Shown piece by piece: positions 36,526-47,600 of a stretch of 64,000 nucleotides of DNA (position 1 is its first letter; every line of letters starts with the position of its first letter). The position numbers and the translations under genes were made by a program. The notes below the pieces were generated by a model. It saw only the letters and a program-made list of their open reading frames with translations, was not told the origin of the DNA and ran no database searches. Origin of the DNA: Eulemur rufifrons (Eukaryota; Chordata; Mammalia; Primates; Lemuridae). The stretch spans positions 66,469,001 to 66,533,000 of the forward strand of contig NC_090999.1 in NCBI RefSeq assembly GCF_041146395.1, read 5' to 3'.

Positions 36526-38554
36526 GTTACACGAAGTCAGATACAAATGAAGAAAGAAAGCCAGGTCTTACACATCAGCCAAAACAATTTGTAATTAAAC
36601 TCTGGTTACTAACCTGAAAATAAAGAGTCTGTGCTACATATGTGTATGCATTTCTAAGCTTTTAGTATTTGTGTTTTAAGTGCCTGACGTTGACAAAGGG
36701 CTTAGTAAATATTTGTGAGACCAAAATTTAATGAAAGGTTATTTTTACAAACTCCACTGTAATTTCAGCTGAACTAAATTTGTCCTTTATAGACTAAGTA
36801 ATCCAAGCAGCTCTGAGGGCAAGCCAGTCTTTGGTGTAACAGATCATACCCACAGGAAAGTTGAGGGATCCTCAGTTGAGTTAAAAGACATTGAATTTAT
36901 TAGTAAGTCATTTTTTTAAGTGAACCTTGAGTTGGTGTAGAGCTAAAATAAAAATCAGCATTTGTATTAAGCTTAAACAATTATTATTAATATTTTTAAC
37001 TTAATAGTTTCATCATAGCCATAAAGCAAGTTATTGTTATTCTCATGGGCAAATTCTAGTTGATATATGGTAAGTAGTGGAATTCATTTACAGACTTTAC
37101 AGGTGAGCTGGGCTGCAGGATGTGGGCTTTGATGTAGTGAATGGAATCTGTAGTCAGCCCAGGACTGGAACGTGGCCTTCCTCAGTTGTAACTGAGACCA
37201 AAGGCCAATAGCTGGAGTTCCAGGCAGCTGTGCCACATTGGAGGTCATTACCTGCCCTCCCTCAGTTTCCTCACTGGAAAATAGGGAGGTTGGAATGAAT
37301 AATGAAGTTGAAATGGACACCCCTACTGCTGTATTCTTGTCTTATGTCTTATGCCCAGTGTTTTACACTGAATCCATTTGTACATTATGGTTATCAGAAG
37401 TTATTTGTTATTATACATCATAATGTGAAAAAGACTTGCAATCTGGATAAAATATAGGCCATCCCCTCCTCTTTCCATCTCACATATCATACCCATATTA
37501 CTAGCTTTTTGGCAGCCTCTTTTGTTTCTGTCACACTTATCTAGGATTTTTTTCTTCCGTGGTTGATAGTGGTGCATGTATGCTTGGGAGAGACTGTTTG
37601 TTTATTCTACAAATGATGCCTGAGAGCTAGAACTCCTGGAAATGCCTCAGAGGCTCCCTAGATAGCATTTTATAAAAATGTGTCCCCTCTGGTGATGTTC
37701 ATGAAATACTCTGAGGGTAGTCAACCAGTGGACACATCGAGATTGTGCTCTGAGGACAGCAAGCTAACTTGTAATTTTTTTTTTTTTTTTATCATGCTAA
37801 GGCATTATTTACCCTGAAGGGAAATACTTCAGCTCAAACTTCCAAGGCAGGCATTTTCAATAAATTAAACAATATAAATTTGGTTAAATATTTCTTCTAA
37901 ATGTCAAAGAATTAAACCAAATTATTCTCAATTATACATGTAAAAGTAAATACTACATAGACATAGAACACTTTAATGTGCTATATATCAGCTAATAAAT
38001 GCATTATAATCCCTTGTGTATTCGATGTTTATAGTACATTTGATAGACCTTGGAGCATAATATCACCATTTTATATTGTAAAGCTTTATAATTTATATGC
38101 TTGCCTTTTTGCAATATAGATATCCAGAAGTCAGAGGTATAAGATATAAAGGTCTTGTTGAGAAAGCAACTGTGCATTTTACCTTTCCTTTTTCTTCTCA
38201 TTTATTTTTCTTTTCTCAGTTAAAATGGTTATATAAGGCAATACAAAAAAGCCCAAGAAGAATTTTTTTTAATTACCCTTTATACCATCAGAAAATAATC
38301 CCATATGAACTTCAGGGATCATACTATACATATTATTTCATAATCTGACTTTTCTTTATATAAAATATAAATAATATATTTTTATTTAATGAAATGTTCT
38401 TCTAAGAAATGATTTTTAATAACCACATGATATTTCACCTGTAGTTGTACCATAACATAACCCCCTATTATGGGAGTCAGTATAGGTAGCTAAGAGAATA
38501 GTCTGAAGCAGACCCTTTAATATTAATATTTTGTAAAAAAAATGAGTAATTTAC
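36526..38554 (+). other. CAST: CAST intron 2, no gene recognised
   Basis: AT-rich, with a poly-T run at about 37777-37790 and a MIR-like piece near 37255-37300 (cctcagtttcctcactggaa). No exon was recognised. Confidence 0.4.
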
Positions 38555-38805
38555 AAGTAATTTATTCATTCTGTACCTTGATCTCCTCACCCATAAAATG
38601 GCAATAACAATAGTACAGGTCTTTATTAGTTAATGTGAAGATTAAATAAGTTGTTACATATGGTATTTAAAACAGAGCACTTAGAATAATGTTCTAATAG
38701 ACTTTATTATTAGAGTATCATATTCTATTCTCTATAATTGTATTCTTCTAATAGAATATTACCTGGCATATCATAAGTACTCACTAAACGTTCATTATTA
38801 TATAT
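38555..38805 (+). repeat. MIR SINE, decayed
   Basis: The order gatctcctcacccataaaat, gaagattaaataagttgtta, and acctggcatatcataagtac fits a plus-strand MIR with an AT-rich insertion. Confidence 0.55.
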
Positions 38806-39306
38806 AAATTGTTTTCAGCTTTTTGATGTTATAATACTGTGATGAATATCTTTGAAGAAAAAGCCCTTTGTTCTCCTATTGTTTCCCTAAGATGAATGTT
38901 TACAAATAGAACTGTGTCTTTGACACATGTTGTGAAATCCCCCTCCGTAGAGGCTGTACGGGTGTACACTCTCTGGAGCACTGTAAGAGAGAAAGCAACT
39001 GCTCCACAGTTGTTTCTGGAAGCGCATTATGGTGGGACAACCGCCCATGTGAGGATTTTTGCAGTTCTCCAAAATCATTGAATATTGAACAATTGAGATT
39101 TATTCAACTTACTCTTCCTTTTCAGTATTTATATGGTCTCCAGACAAAGTTATGAAAAATTAAAAACATATGTTTACTTTGGATGTGTTTAGTATGTTAG
39201 TCTAATTTTTGATTGAGAAGATATTTGTATGGATATGGAAAGTTCTATTTGACTATATTGTTAAGGTGTTTTTCCCCCATTGAAACTAATATTTTCTATT
39301 TTCAAG
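38806..39306 (+). other. CAST: Intron 2, 3' end and exon 1z acceptor region
   Basis: AT-rich sequence leading to a pyrimidine tract (gtgtttttcccccattg ... ttttctattttcaag). No other feature is recognised. Confidence 0.5.
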
Positions 39307-39378
39307 AAAAAAGCAGCAAGCCTTGGGACCAGTCAACCCTCCAGAACCAATGCTGGTAGAACAGCCCCTGCCACTAAG
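39307..39378 (+). CDS. CAST: Calpastatin exon 1z
   Basis: The frame reads KKAASLGTSQPSRTN then AGRTAPATK over 24 codons, close to my memory of human KKAASLGSSQPSRPYAGG... The acceptor is ttttcaag and the donor is gtcagt at 39379. The exon is phase 0 at both ends. It continues the basic, Ser/Thr/Pro-rich and probably disordered XL region; the next exon of the long isoforms (VSASSG... in human) was not found in the window. Several substitutions relative to human lie in the second half, as expected for a weakly constrained disordered segment. Confidence 0.95.
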
Positions 39379-39699
39379 GTCAGTCACTTCCCGAACACGA
39401 AAAGACCCCTGCTCTGCAGGGACTTCGTTAGTGGGTGGGGCCCATATATCGCTGAAGACTTTGGAACAAAGTATCATTTCTGTGCTGGAGAAGAGGATAT
39501 AATTTCTTAATGATGACATGAATGACTTAAAACCTAGTAAAACCATTTCTTTTATAATTCTTCCTGGCATATCCTAATGTGTTCAACAAATATTAATTAT
39601 TATCATGAATGTCTATAGATAACATTGGACTTTTGCACATACTGTGAGTGAAAATATAGTCCTCTCATGTCTTCAGAAAATAATTCAAATCTTCCTTAT
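39379..39699 (+). other. CAST: CAST intron 3, proximal part
   Basis: The exon 1z frame stays open into the intron until about 39510. The strong match to CAST stops exactly at the donor, so this is read-through only. Confidence 0.5.
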
Positions 39700-39905
39700 G
39701 ACCATAAACCACACGAGGCTCTCTGCTAAGTGCTGTATGTAATTATCTCACGTGACCCCTTCACGGCCTCATTATGAATATTCCTTTATACCTGAGGAAA
39801 CCAGGACTCAAAGAGGGTGAGTAACCTTGACAAGCTCACAAGGCCAGTAAGATGGAGGTAGGGCTCCAACCCAGGTTTTCTGTCATACAAGGTCTTTGCC
39901 AATAT
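39700..39905 (-). repeat. MIR SINE
   Basis: The plus strand shows ctctgctaagtgctgtatgt, then cctgaggaaaccaggactca, then gccagtaagatggaggtagg, the minus-strand MIR order. Confidence 0.7.
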
Positions 39906-39954
39906 CTCACAAGCTCTGTGTAAGCATTTTTTTTTTTTTGTAATATAACACGTA

Positions 39955-39971
39955 AAAGCTTTGCAACTTAT
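39955..39971. repeat. Target-site duplication, left copy
   Basis: The 17-base sequence aaagctttgcaacttat is identical to 42181-42197 and brackets the L1. Confidence 0.95.
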
Positions 39972-42180
39972 TTTTTTTTTTTTGTACACATAGTGCACTT
40001 TATTTCTTTTTTTTTTTTTATGTTTAAATATCTTTATTTATTTATTTTTTTATTATTTCTTGTACAATGATATGAAATAATATGGGAAATATTCATGATA
40101 AATTATTAAGTGAACAGTGCAAGTTAAAAACAATAGTTTCATATTTTTTTCCCCACCCCCCCTTTCCCGAGTCAGCACCTTCAAGTGTTACCACTCCCCA
40201 AACGGTGCGCAATGCACTCATTGTGTAGGCATACCCCCATCCCCTCCCCCACCCCCCACCTCAGTCTGATGTCCAATTGGTGTCGTTTCCAGATTTGTAT
40301 TTAGGTGATGATCAAGGAAACCAATTTTCTGGTGAGTACATGTGATGCTTGTTTTTCCATTCTTGGGATACTTCACTTAATATAATGGGTTCCAACTCTC
40401 TCCAGGAGAACCATAGAGATGTTGTATCTTCATCATTCCTTATAGCTGAGTAGTATTCCATGGTATACATATACCACAGTTTACTAATCCAATCATGTAT
40501 TGATGGGCATTTGGGTTGTTTCCACATCTTTGCTATTGTGAATTGTGCTGCTATAAACATTTGGGTACATGTGCCTTTGTTACAGAATGACCTTTTTTCC
40601 TTTGGGTATATGCCCAGTAATGGGATTGCTGGGTCAAATGGCAGGTCTACTTGAATCTGTTTAAGATACCTCCATAATGCTTTCCACAGAGGTTGCACTA
40701 GTTTGCAGTCCCACCAGCAGTGTATTAGTGTTCCTGTCTCTCCACACCCACGCCAACATGTGTTGTTTTGGGTTTTTTTGATAAAGGCCATTCTCACTGG
40801 GGTTAAGTGATATCTCATTGTGGTTTTGATTTGCATTTCCCTGATGATTAGAGATGTTGAACACTTTTTCATATGTTTGTTAGCCATTTTTATATCTTCT
40901 TTTGAAAAATTTCTATTCATGTCCTTTGCCCACTTTTTGATAGGGTTGCTTGATTTTTTCTTGCTGATTTTCCTGAGTTCTAAATAGATTCTTGTTATCA
41001 GTCCTTTATCTGATGTGTAGTATGCAAAAATTTTTTCCCATTCTGTAGGTGGTCTGTTTATTCTCTGGACTGTTTCTTTGGCTGTGCAGAAGCTTTTTAA
41101 TTTAATCATGTCCCATTCATTTATTTTTGTTGCTGCTGTGATTGCCTTGGGGGTCTTCTTCATAAATTCTTTGCCTAGGCCAATGTCTGTAAGAGTCTTT
41201 CCTACATTTTCTTCTAGAATTCTGATTGTATCACGCCTAAGGTTTAAGTCTGTTATCCACCGTGATTTGATTTTTGTGAGAGGTGAAAGCTGTGGGTCCT
41301 GTTTCAGTCTTCTACAAGTGGCTAACCAATTCTCCCAGCACCATTTGTTGAATAGGGATTCTTGTCCCCAGGGTATATTCTTTCCCGCTTTGTCAAAAAT
41401 TAGGTGACTATATGAGGATGGTTCTATATTTGGATTTTCTGTTGTGTTCCACTGGTCTGTGTCCCTGCACTTGTGCCAATACCAGGCTGTTTTAAGAACC
41501 ACGGCCTTGTAGTATTGTTTGAGGTCTGGCAAATTAATACCTCCCATTTTGTTTTTGTTGCTTAAAATTGCTTTTGCTATACGGGGTCTTCTTTGATTCC
41601 ATACAAAGTGTATAATTATTTTCTCTATGTCTGTAAAGAATGATGTTGGTAATTTAATAGGGATTGCATTGAATCTGTAGATCACTTTGGGTAGTATAGA
41701 CATTTTAACAATGTTGATTCTTCCGATCCACGAGCATGGTATATTTTTCCATCTATTTGCAAGTTCTGCTATTTCTTTTCTCAGTGTTTCATAGTTTTCC
41801 TTATAGAGGTCCTTTACCTCTTTAGTTAGATATATACCTAGATATTTTATTTTCTTTGTTGCTATTTTGAAGGGTATTGAGTCTTTAATTTGGTTTTCCG
41901 ATTGACTGTTATTGGCATATATAAATGCCTCTGATTTGTGTATATTAATTTTGTAGCCTGAGACTTTGCTGTATTCGTTAATCAATTCCAGGAGTCTCTT
42001 GGTTGAATCCTGGGGGTTTTCCAGATATAACATCATATCATCAGCAAAAAGTGAGAGTTTGATCTCTTCCTTCCCTATTTGGACTCCCTTGATTCTGCTC
42101 TCTTGCCTGATAGCTCTCGCAAGGACTTCCAATACTATGTTGAAAAGTAATGGAGACAATGGGCAGCCCTGTCTGGTTCC
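39972..42180 (-). mobile_element. Young 5'-truncated L1 retrotransposon
   Basis: A minus-strand L1 of about 2.2 kb. At the left are two T tracts (about 39971-39983 and 40008-40019) separated by about 25 bases. Next come the 3' untranslated region, with G-rich runs on the minus strand, and the C-terminal part of ORF2. The element is 5'-truncated inside the reverse-transcriptase domain and bracketed by a perfect 17-base target duplication. An uninterrupted 626-codon frame and identical duplications suggest a recent insertion. It lies antisense to CAST about 0.6 kb after exon 1z. It lacks ORF1, the endonuclease and a promoter, so it cannot move by itself. Confidence 0.97.
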
Positions 42181-42192
42181 AAAGCTTTGCAA
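40312..42192 (-). pseudogene. L1 ORF2 C-terminal fragment (partial reverse transcriptase)
   Basis: A frame of 626 codons. The first four are flank or junction codons, then [14 protein letters not shown] marks the reverse-transcriptase core. The metal-binding motif reads FADD at about residues 49-52. A Cys motif of the CX3CX7HX4C type lies at C479, C483, H491 and C496. The frame ends near residue 626 at the normal ORF2 terminus. Full ORF2 is about 1275 residues, so the endonuclease and the N-terminal half of the reverse transcriptase are missing. It is a fragment of a mobile element, not a host gene. Confidence 0.93.
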
Positions 42193-42197
42193 CTTAT
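42181..42197. repeat. Target-site duplication, right copy
   Basis: Identical to aaagctttgcaacttat at 39955-39971. Confidence 0.95.
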
Positions 42198-42789
42198 AAA
42201 AGTCACTGAAACGTCATCTTTCAAGACAAGAAACTATAATTTTAGGTAGTAGTTTTTGATAAATAAAGTTATGTTCAGCCCATTTCAACTTTGTGGTCTT
42301 TAAGTAAATCCAAGATTATCTAAAACCTTAACCTGTATTTCAAGACTGTCTATACAACTATTTAAAATAAGCATTTAAAAACTGGTGGCTATCCTATGGA
42401 AATCAGACGTTCTCATATATGTCACTTGCTTGATGAAGAGTTAATATTTTAGTGCCTCCCAGAGCTCTGGCTGCTCTGCAAGCCCCTAAAGGTGCCAAAA
42501 CCAAGAAGCAGCCGAGAAGTGAGAAGACTGAGCCCTCTAAAGCTGAACACCATCCCAGTTTAAGACACATGAGTGTGTTTTATAGACCTTTTCAAAGCTC
42601 CTCTTCTACCAGCCAGCAAAAGGATAAAAGTCATTGAAAGACTATGAATTTTAAGTACAGGGAGTAAATTAATGTTTGGGACAAATATAAATTCAAAACT
42701 GGGGTCTGCTCTATTTTAACCGTTCTGTTCTTGCTGCTGGAGACACTGCAGCATTGGTGCTCACTGGGTAAGAGACCACTCAGCCAAAC
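42198..42789 (+). other. CAST intron 3, includes an unassigned 61-codon frame
   Basis: The frame at 42452-42637 has no ATG start (it opens with GTG) and reads PPRALAALQAPKG... with a Lys/Ser-rich middle, ending at a TGA. A possible acceptor (atattttag) ends at 42452, but splicing there from phase 0 puts the exon in a different frame that stops after about 36 codons. I do not recognise the peptide. It may be chance, a pseudogene scrap or an untested exon. Confidence 0.3.
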
Positions 42790-42965
42790 AAACACGAGTT
42801 TGAATTTCCTCTTTGCTGTTTATTATCTAGTCACACCGAGTCTCAGTTTCCTCATCTGTAAATGAGAATAGGATTTCTCTTCTCAGAGGTGTTGAGAGGC
42901 TTAAATTAAATAAAATATATAAGCATTCAGCCCTGGGCCTGGCATTTTGTAGGTGTTGAAAAAAA
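42790..42965 (+). repeat. MIR SINE
   Basis: Plus-strand MIR order: gagtttgaatttcctctttg, gtctcagtttcctcatctgt, gagaggcttaaattaaataa, ggcctggcattttgtaggtg. Confidence 0.75.
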
Positions 42966-43021
42966 TGTATCTCTCCTGTAGTTACTCTTGTTAGTCCTCA
43001 TGTTGTTGTTTCTAGTTCTCC

Positions 43022-43048
43022 AACAGCAACAACAACAACAACAACAAA
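43022..43048. repeat. (CAA)n microsatellite
   Basis: About eight CAA/ACA units with one interruption. Confidence 0.85.
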
Positions 43049-45544
43049 AGACTCTCCAACTGAAAAAGATTATTTTTAAGGACCTGTATTTAACATATAC
43101 TTAAGTTATGCCTCTAAAAATGAGAAGCCTCGTTAGCAAAACACCTACCCAATGAGATTTAGTGAGTTATTTGTAAATGTTTCCAGAATTGCCATTACCT
43201 GAACTTATGAAGGTCCAGTATATTGCAGAGAGCCACACCCAGTTTTTTCTCGAACTTAAGCATAAGAATCAGACCCTTTCCATCTTTTTTTCCCACATGG
43301 AAGTTATCATCCAATCATCCTGAGATGGGATGGTTATAGAGAATTTAGACCTGTCTCCCCAAACCCTGTTTGGTCTTAAGAAGCTGTGGGAAGGAGGAAG
43401 AAACACAGCTGGGAGGTGGAGACTTTTAGCCACACGCTTATTGTATTACTATTTAAAAGCAAAGTTGAAATTCTTTCCTCGACTGTCCTTTTTCCACCTC
43501 CATTCTTATCTCTCCTGTAGCTCTTTCTCACTGTGTTTTTCTGACTCACTTTCCTTCCCCAGTTTCCGGAACATTAGTTTTCCAGGGTTTAATTCTTCAC
43601 TTCTTCCTTTCTCATATCTTTAACTCTTATAATGTATTGAAGAAATATACTTGCTTATTTCTCCTTTTGATGCTTATTGGAATGGCTATAATTCATATGA
43701 TTACCATTCCCACACATCATTTAGGAAGGCATTTGGAGGTAAGAGCATTTGTGATAACTTGAAGGCTTTCATTACACAATTATCATAGCACACAGAGGCA
43801 AAATAATATTCTCCCAGTACATTCAGAAAAGGTATGACAAAATGGTAGATACCCTTGGCAGTAAAATTAGTTCTAGTTTTTTTTTTTTTTATTCTGGACA
43901 CATTCAATTAGAAATTTAAAATAAATGATAATTTTATAATTATTGAGGAAACCTTAAAAAGTCTGTCTTAAAAAATTAAATACTTAATTTGAAGCACATG
44001 TGTAAGCTGTGCATTATAGGATAGTTTCCATATATTGTGGAACTGTTTTATGAGAATTCTTACGAAATGAGTAATTATGCCCACAGATAATATCCCTTCT
44101 GCCATGTATTAATAGTTCTGGGCTTGAAAAATTCAAAGCTCTTAAGTGGCAGAGACATTTCTAACTCAAAATAATTATTGTAAAATGCTTAGTGCTTAAA
44201 ATTTAATTTTTGATAAATTAATAATGATGACTAACAAGGCTTCAGAAATTATATAAAGCCAGGATGAAAATAATTGTGAGCCATAATTAGTCATGCAATT
44301 TTATTGCTGGAACACTTCTCAGACAACTTCAGTTTCAACAATTTCATTGTTCAGGTGAGGAAACTGACATTCGGATTGCATTAGGAATGACTCTGTAGAA
44401 GAGCGTGCTATTAAGAAGACGTATTGGTTAAAGTTGTTAGTTCCAATTAGAATCTACTCTGACTAGTTTAATCCAAAAACGAATTTCTTAAGGGCGAGGA
44501 GGTAGCTTGTAGGGAAATGCAAGAGGGTCCAACAGAACTAATCTAAAGCTTTACAGCCAGAAAAAATATGCAGCAACACCATGGAACTTTCTCATGCTAA
44601 AACTCTCCTGCCGTCACAGCTCAGCACCTGTCACATTTAGGACCACATGACAGAAACTCTACCACTGCCAATCCAAAGGCCTTATGATAATATGAATTTC
44701 CTGCCACTGGCCTCCACACACCTCCAATCTGATTCTTTTCTGGCACATCTGATTGGCCGGCACAAGTGACATGCTTCAACCCTGCTACCAGGGAATCTGG
44801 GGGTGTGAGTTTTCTGGATTCTACATTGGGAAGATGTAGAATCCCAATGATTTCGCACACTGATGAGGTGGGAAATTATTCATACATGGTGAGAGTTTTC
44901 AAATGTGTGGCCAGCTGCCAAATGACAGCTATCTACTACAGAAAGGAAAATGGAAGAATTACCTAATTGAACAGCAGGAAAAACATTGATGACAGGTTGT
45001 TCAGCAACATTAGGCCTTTCAAACAGAAGGAACAAATGGCTTTTCTCCCAGCCTAGAGGACAGATCTACAAAGGAATAAGCACCCGTCAGAGAAATGCTT
45101 TTGTGGTTTGGGTCCTGGTCCTGTCATAATAGATGTGTTAACTTTGACTACACAGTTCTTTTCCCAGGCTCTTACTTTCCTCATCCATAATGTGAATGAG
45201 GGGCTGGAAAACTCTTTGGGTGTTGTGGAATTCTGACAATGTCAGCATCACCTCACAGTACCCTTGTACAATGTGTGGTTTGAGATGACTCTGTGTTAGG
45301 CAGAAAAGCACTATTATTTTAATAATTATGAATATATTTTAATGTGCTATAAAAAGTAAACTAGCACATCAAACTCATAATGCTATGGCTATTTTTGCTT
45401 AAAACAGGCTAAATTAAAGGTTAAAGTTAATCTATTTTTTTTTAAAAAAAGTAAACATAGTTATGGCAGATTTAAAAATACTATGTAGGTAATTTAAAAA
45501 ATACTATGTACAAATAATCAAAGTTTGGGAAATGAGATCCAGAG
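43049..45544 (+). other. CAST: CAST intron 3, no gene recognised
   Basis: Short frames at 43330-43623 and 44621-44966 are not recognised. A MIR-like piece may lie at 45110-45230 (ggctcttactttcctcatcc). The rest is unassigned AT-rich sequence. Confidence 0.4.
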
Positions 45545-45708
45545 CAGTAATTCTCAGATTTTAATGTGCATGATGAATCAGTGGTGTTTTTATTATTGAA
45601 GATTCTGATTCAGGAAGTCTGGGGTGAGGCTGAGATTCTGCTTTTCTAACGAGCTCCCAGCTGATGCTGATGCTGCTGGTCTGGCAGCCACACTTTGAGG
45701 AGCAAAAG
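45545..45708 (+). repeat. MER5A-like hAT DNA transposon
   Basis: Well-preserved order: cagtaattctcagattttaa, gattctgattcaggaagtct, ggggtgaggctgagattctg, agctgatgctgatgctgctg, ccacactttgagg. Confidence 0.85.
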
Positions 45709-45769
45709 GCTGAACTGTGCCAAGTGTAGATAGTCCAGCCCACCAATTACCTAAACATTGATTAGAGAA

Positions 45770-45915
45770 GCCGGCTCAAATGCAGATTCTCAGGTTCCAA
45801 GCCAAGAAATTCTAATTTACCAAGGTGAGGCAAGGCCTAGGATTTTATATATCGATACTTAAATAGGCACCCCCAGGTGTTTCCGATGCAGGTGATCTGA
45901 GGACCACACTGGGAG
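45770..45915 (+). repeat. MER5-like hAT remnant, second copy
   Basis: Contains gcagattctcaggttccaag, aagaaattctaatttac, caggtgatctgaggaccaca. Lies about 60 bases after the previous copy in the same orientation. Confidence 0.65.
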
Positions 45916-47055
45916 AAAGGATGACCCTCAGGGATTGTGATAGCCTTAGCACATCAGAGGAACAATAATGTCTCCCTTCATCTCTGAGGAAAGGAGTCCC
46001 TTCTACCTGATCTGTAGCGTAAGAATCTTTGAAAAATTTGTTTCATAACCATGTGATTACTCATCTATACTCTTTAGGGGCACAGAAATACTCACCTTCA
46101 TTGAGCTGCCTAACTTTGGGGGCTGTGGGGCCCAGGGTCTACCCCTACTGGTGTGTGGCCCAAATAAGTCACTCTGTGCTGTTTTTGTCCCAAGAGAAAT
46201 GAATGTCAGTGAAACCTAGATGAGCTGATGTTTTGTTTATCTTTAAAAAGGAAAGATAATACTAATGATCAACAAAAAAGACATTTTCAAAGCTACATTT
46301 TTATCAAAAAGAATGATAAGGACAGGGCTGTTAGAATTGGAAGGACTCTTCCTTCACCAGCTTTGACAGAAGTAAAAGAAAAATGAAAATAAATATGGTG
46401 GCTATAAGGAACCCCTTGAAGGGGAAGTCAGAGGGCCCTCCCTGCCTTGACTGCCTGCTGGGGTATGTGTAGGGCATGAAGCTGTGCAGATGAGTTCTCC
46501 ACCTTTTTAATGACAGCTGGCCGTCACCTCTGTTTTGCCTGGATAAAGATCTGAGTCACTGCCTCAGCTGTCACTAGCCAGGCCTGAGATCCGTGTTCCT
46601 CAACACTGACCGCCACCACCTCCCTACTCACCCCAAGCTCCGGGTCCAGAGTGTTTATCGTGGTTGGTTTATGGCTTTGGGGGAAGTTGGCTTTCCATAT
46701 TTCTTTTAAAACTTCATAACTCTTTTCTCTAACTCCATTCATTCTATATTTATTTGTTGGCATTCCTCTATAAGAAAGTGGGTTTTTTCCCCTCCATTTA
46801 CTTATTTATTCATTCATTTATTTATAGCAGCATAGACTCATGAATTTATATTTCACTATGGCTTCAAATCCATTATTAATTTTGATGTTTTTAATCATGA
46901 TAATATATAATAATAATTCAGTAGAATTCTGACTCTGTTAAACTGTTCTTTTTAAAAAGTCTATTGCACATTTTTAAATGTATCTGTGAATGAATCCCTG
47001 GTTGTGATCATTATTAATTCACTTTATAGTCTCAGAAGAGACACTTGGGGGAGTG
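45916..47055 (+). other. CAST: CAST intron 3, no gene recognised
   Basis: Unassigned sequence with a ttta-rich stretch near 46795-46825. A 79-codon minus-strand frame at 46524-46763 has no recognisable product. Confidence 0.4.
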
Positions 47056-47600
47056 GGTTTGCAAGAGCCTCCACCCACCGTTGCTCCCTTATTTTGGCGG
47101 AGTCATAGGGTGAGGCCGTGGGAGCGGCAGACCTGTCATCGGCCGGCAGTGTGCAGCGCACACAGCACGTGGTCTGCTTCACAGGCTGCGTTACTAAGTC
47201 CGCCACCAGATGCCAGGCTCATGACGAGTCAGCGGAGCTGGGCCTCCCTCCCTGCCCGGCGCGCTCCGGGGCGGGGAGGAGGGCGGGGAGCATCCTGCGT
47301 CGCCGTCCGGGACCGCCCCTCCCGCCGCGCTCGCGATCTCAGCTGGGGCTCAAACAGAAACCGCGGGGGCCCGGCCCAACCAGCAATGCAAACATCCTGA
47401 AAACCAAGCTGAGGTCTCCTGAGTCCGGGAGTCGCAGGCAGAGTGAGTACTGATTTCCGCCGCTTTGCGCCAAGACTGCGTCTGTTTCCGAGTCTGGCAC
47501 GGGTGTCGCCGCCTGCGCGCCTGGGCCCTGCGCGCCCCGGGCCTGGACCCTGCAGCGCACTCCCCAGATTTGGGACGATCGCTCTTACTAGTATCTTGAA
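47056..47600 (+). promoter_or_regulatory. CAST: Second CpG island, likely internal CAST promoter
   Basis: An abrupt GC-rich, CpG-rich block inside AT-rich intron. It has GC-box-like runs (ggggcggggaggagggcggg near 47270-47289) and no TATA box. Calpastatin is known to have an internal promoter giving a shorter form that lacks the XL region and starts at a Met in exon 2. Position downstream of 1z and the strong donor at 47443 support this. An unrelated or antisense transcript is the alternative. Confidence 0.75.
47300..47442 (+). other. CAST: Candidate untranslated exon 1u (type III calpastatin)
   Basis: The CpG island ends with cgcaggcaga followed by donor gtgagt at 47443, the best donor in the block. 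The 5' edge is not known and the start given is approximate. A short upstream frame (an ATG at about 47393, ending after four codons) lies in the exon, which fits a leader whose main Met is further on. No coding continuation is needed, because the short isoform is thought to start in exon 2. Confidence 0.6.

Noticed and set aside
39280..39510. 76-codon frame as a stand-alone gene
   Set aside because: Only its part at 39307-39378 matches CAST; the rest is read-through into the intron after a good donor.
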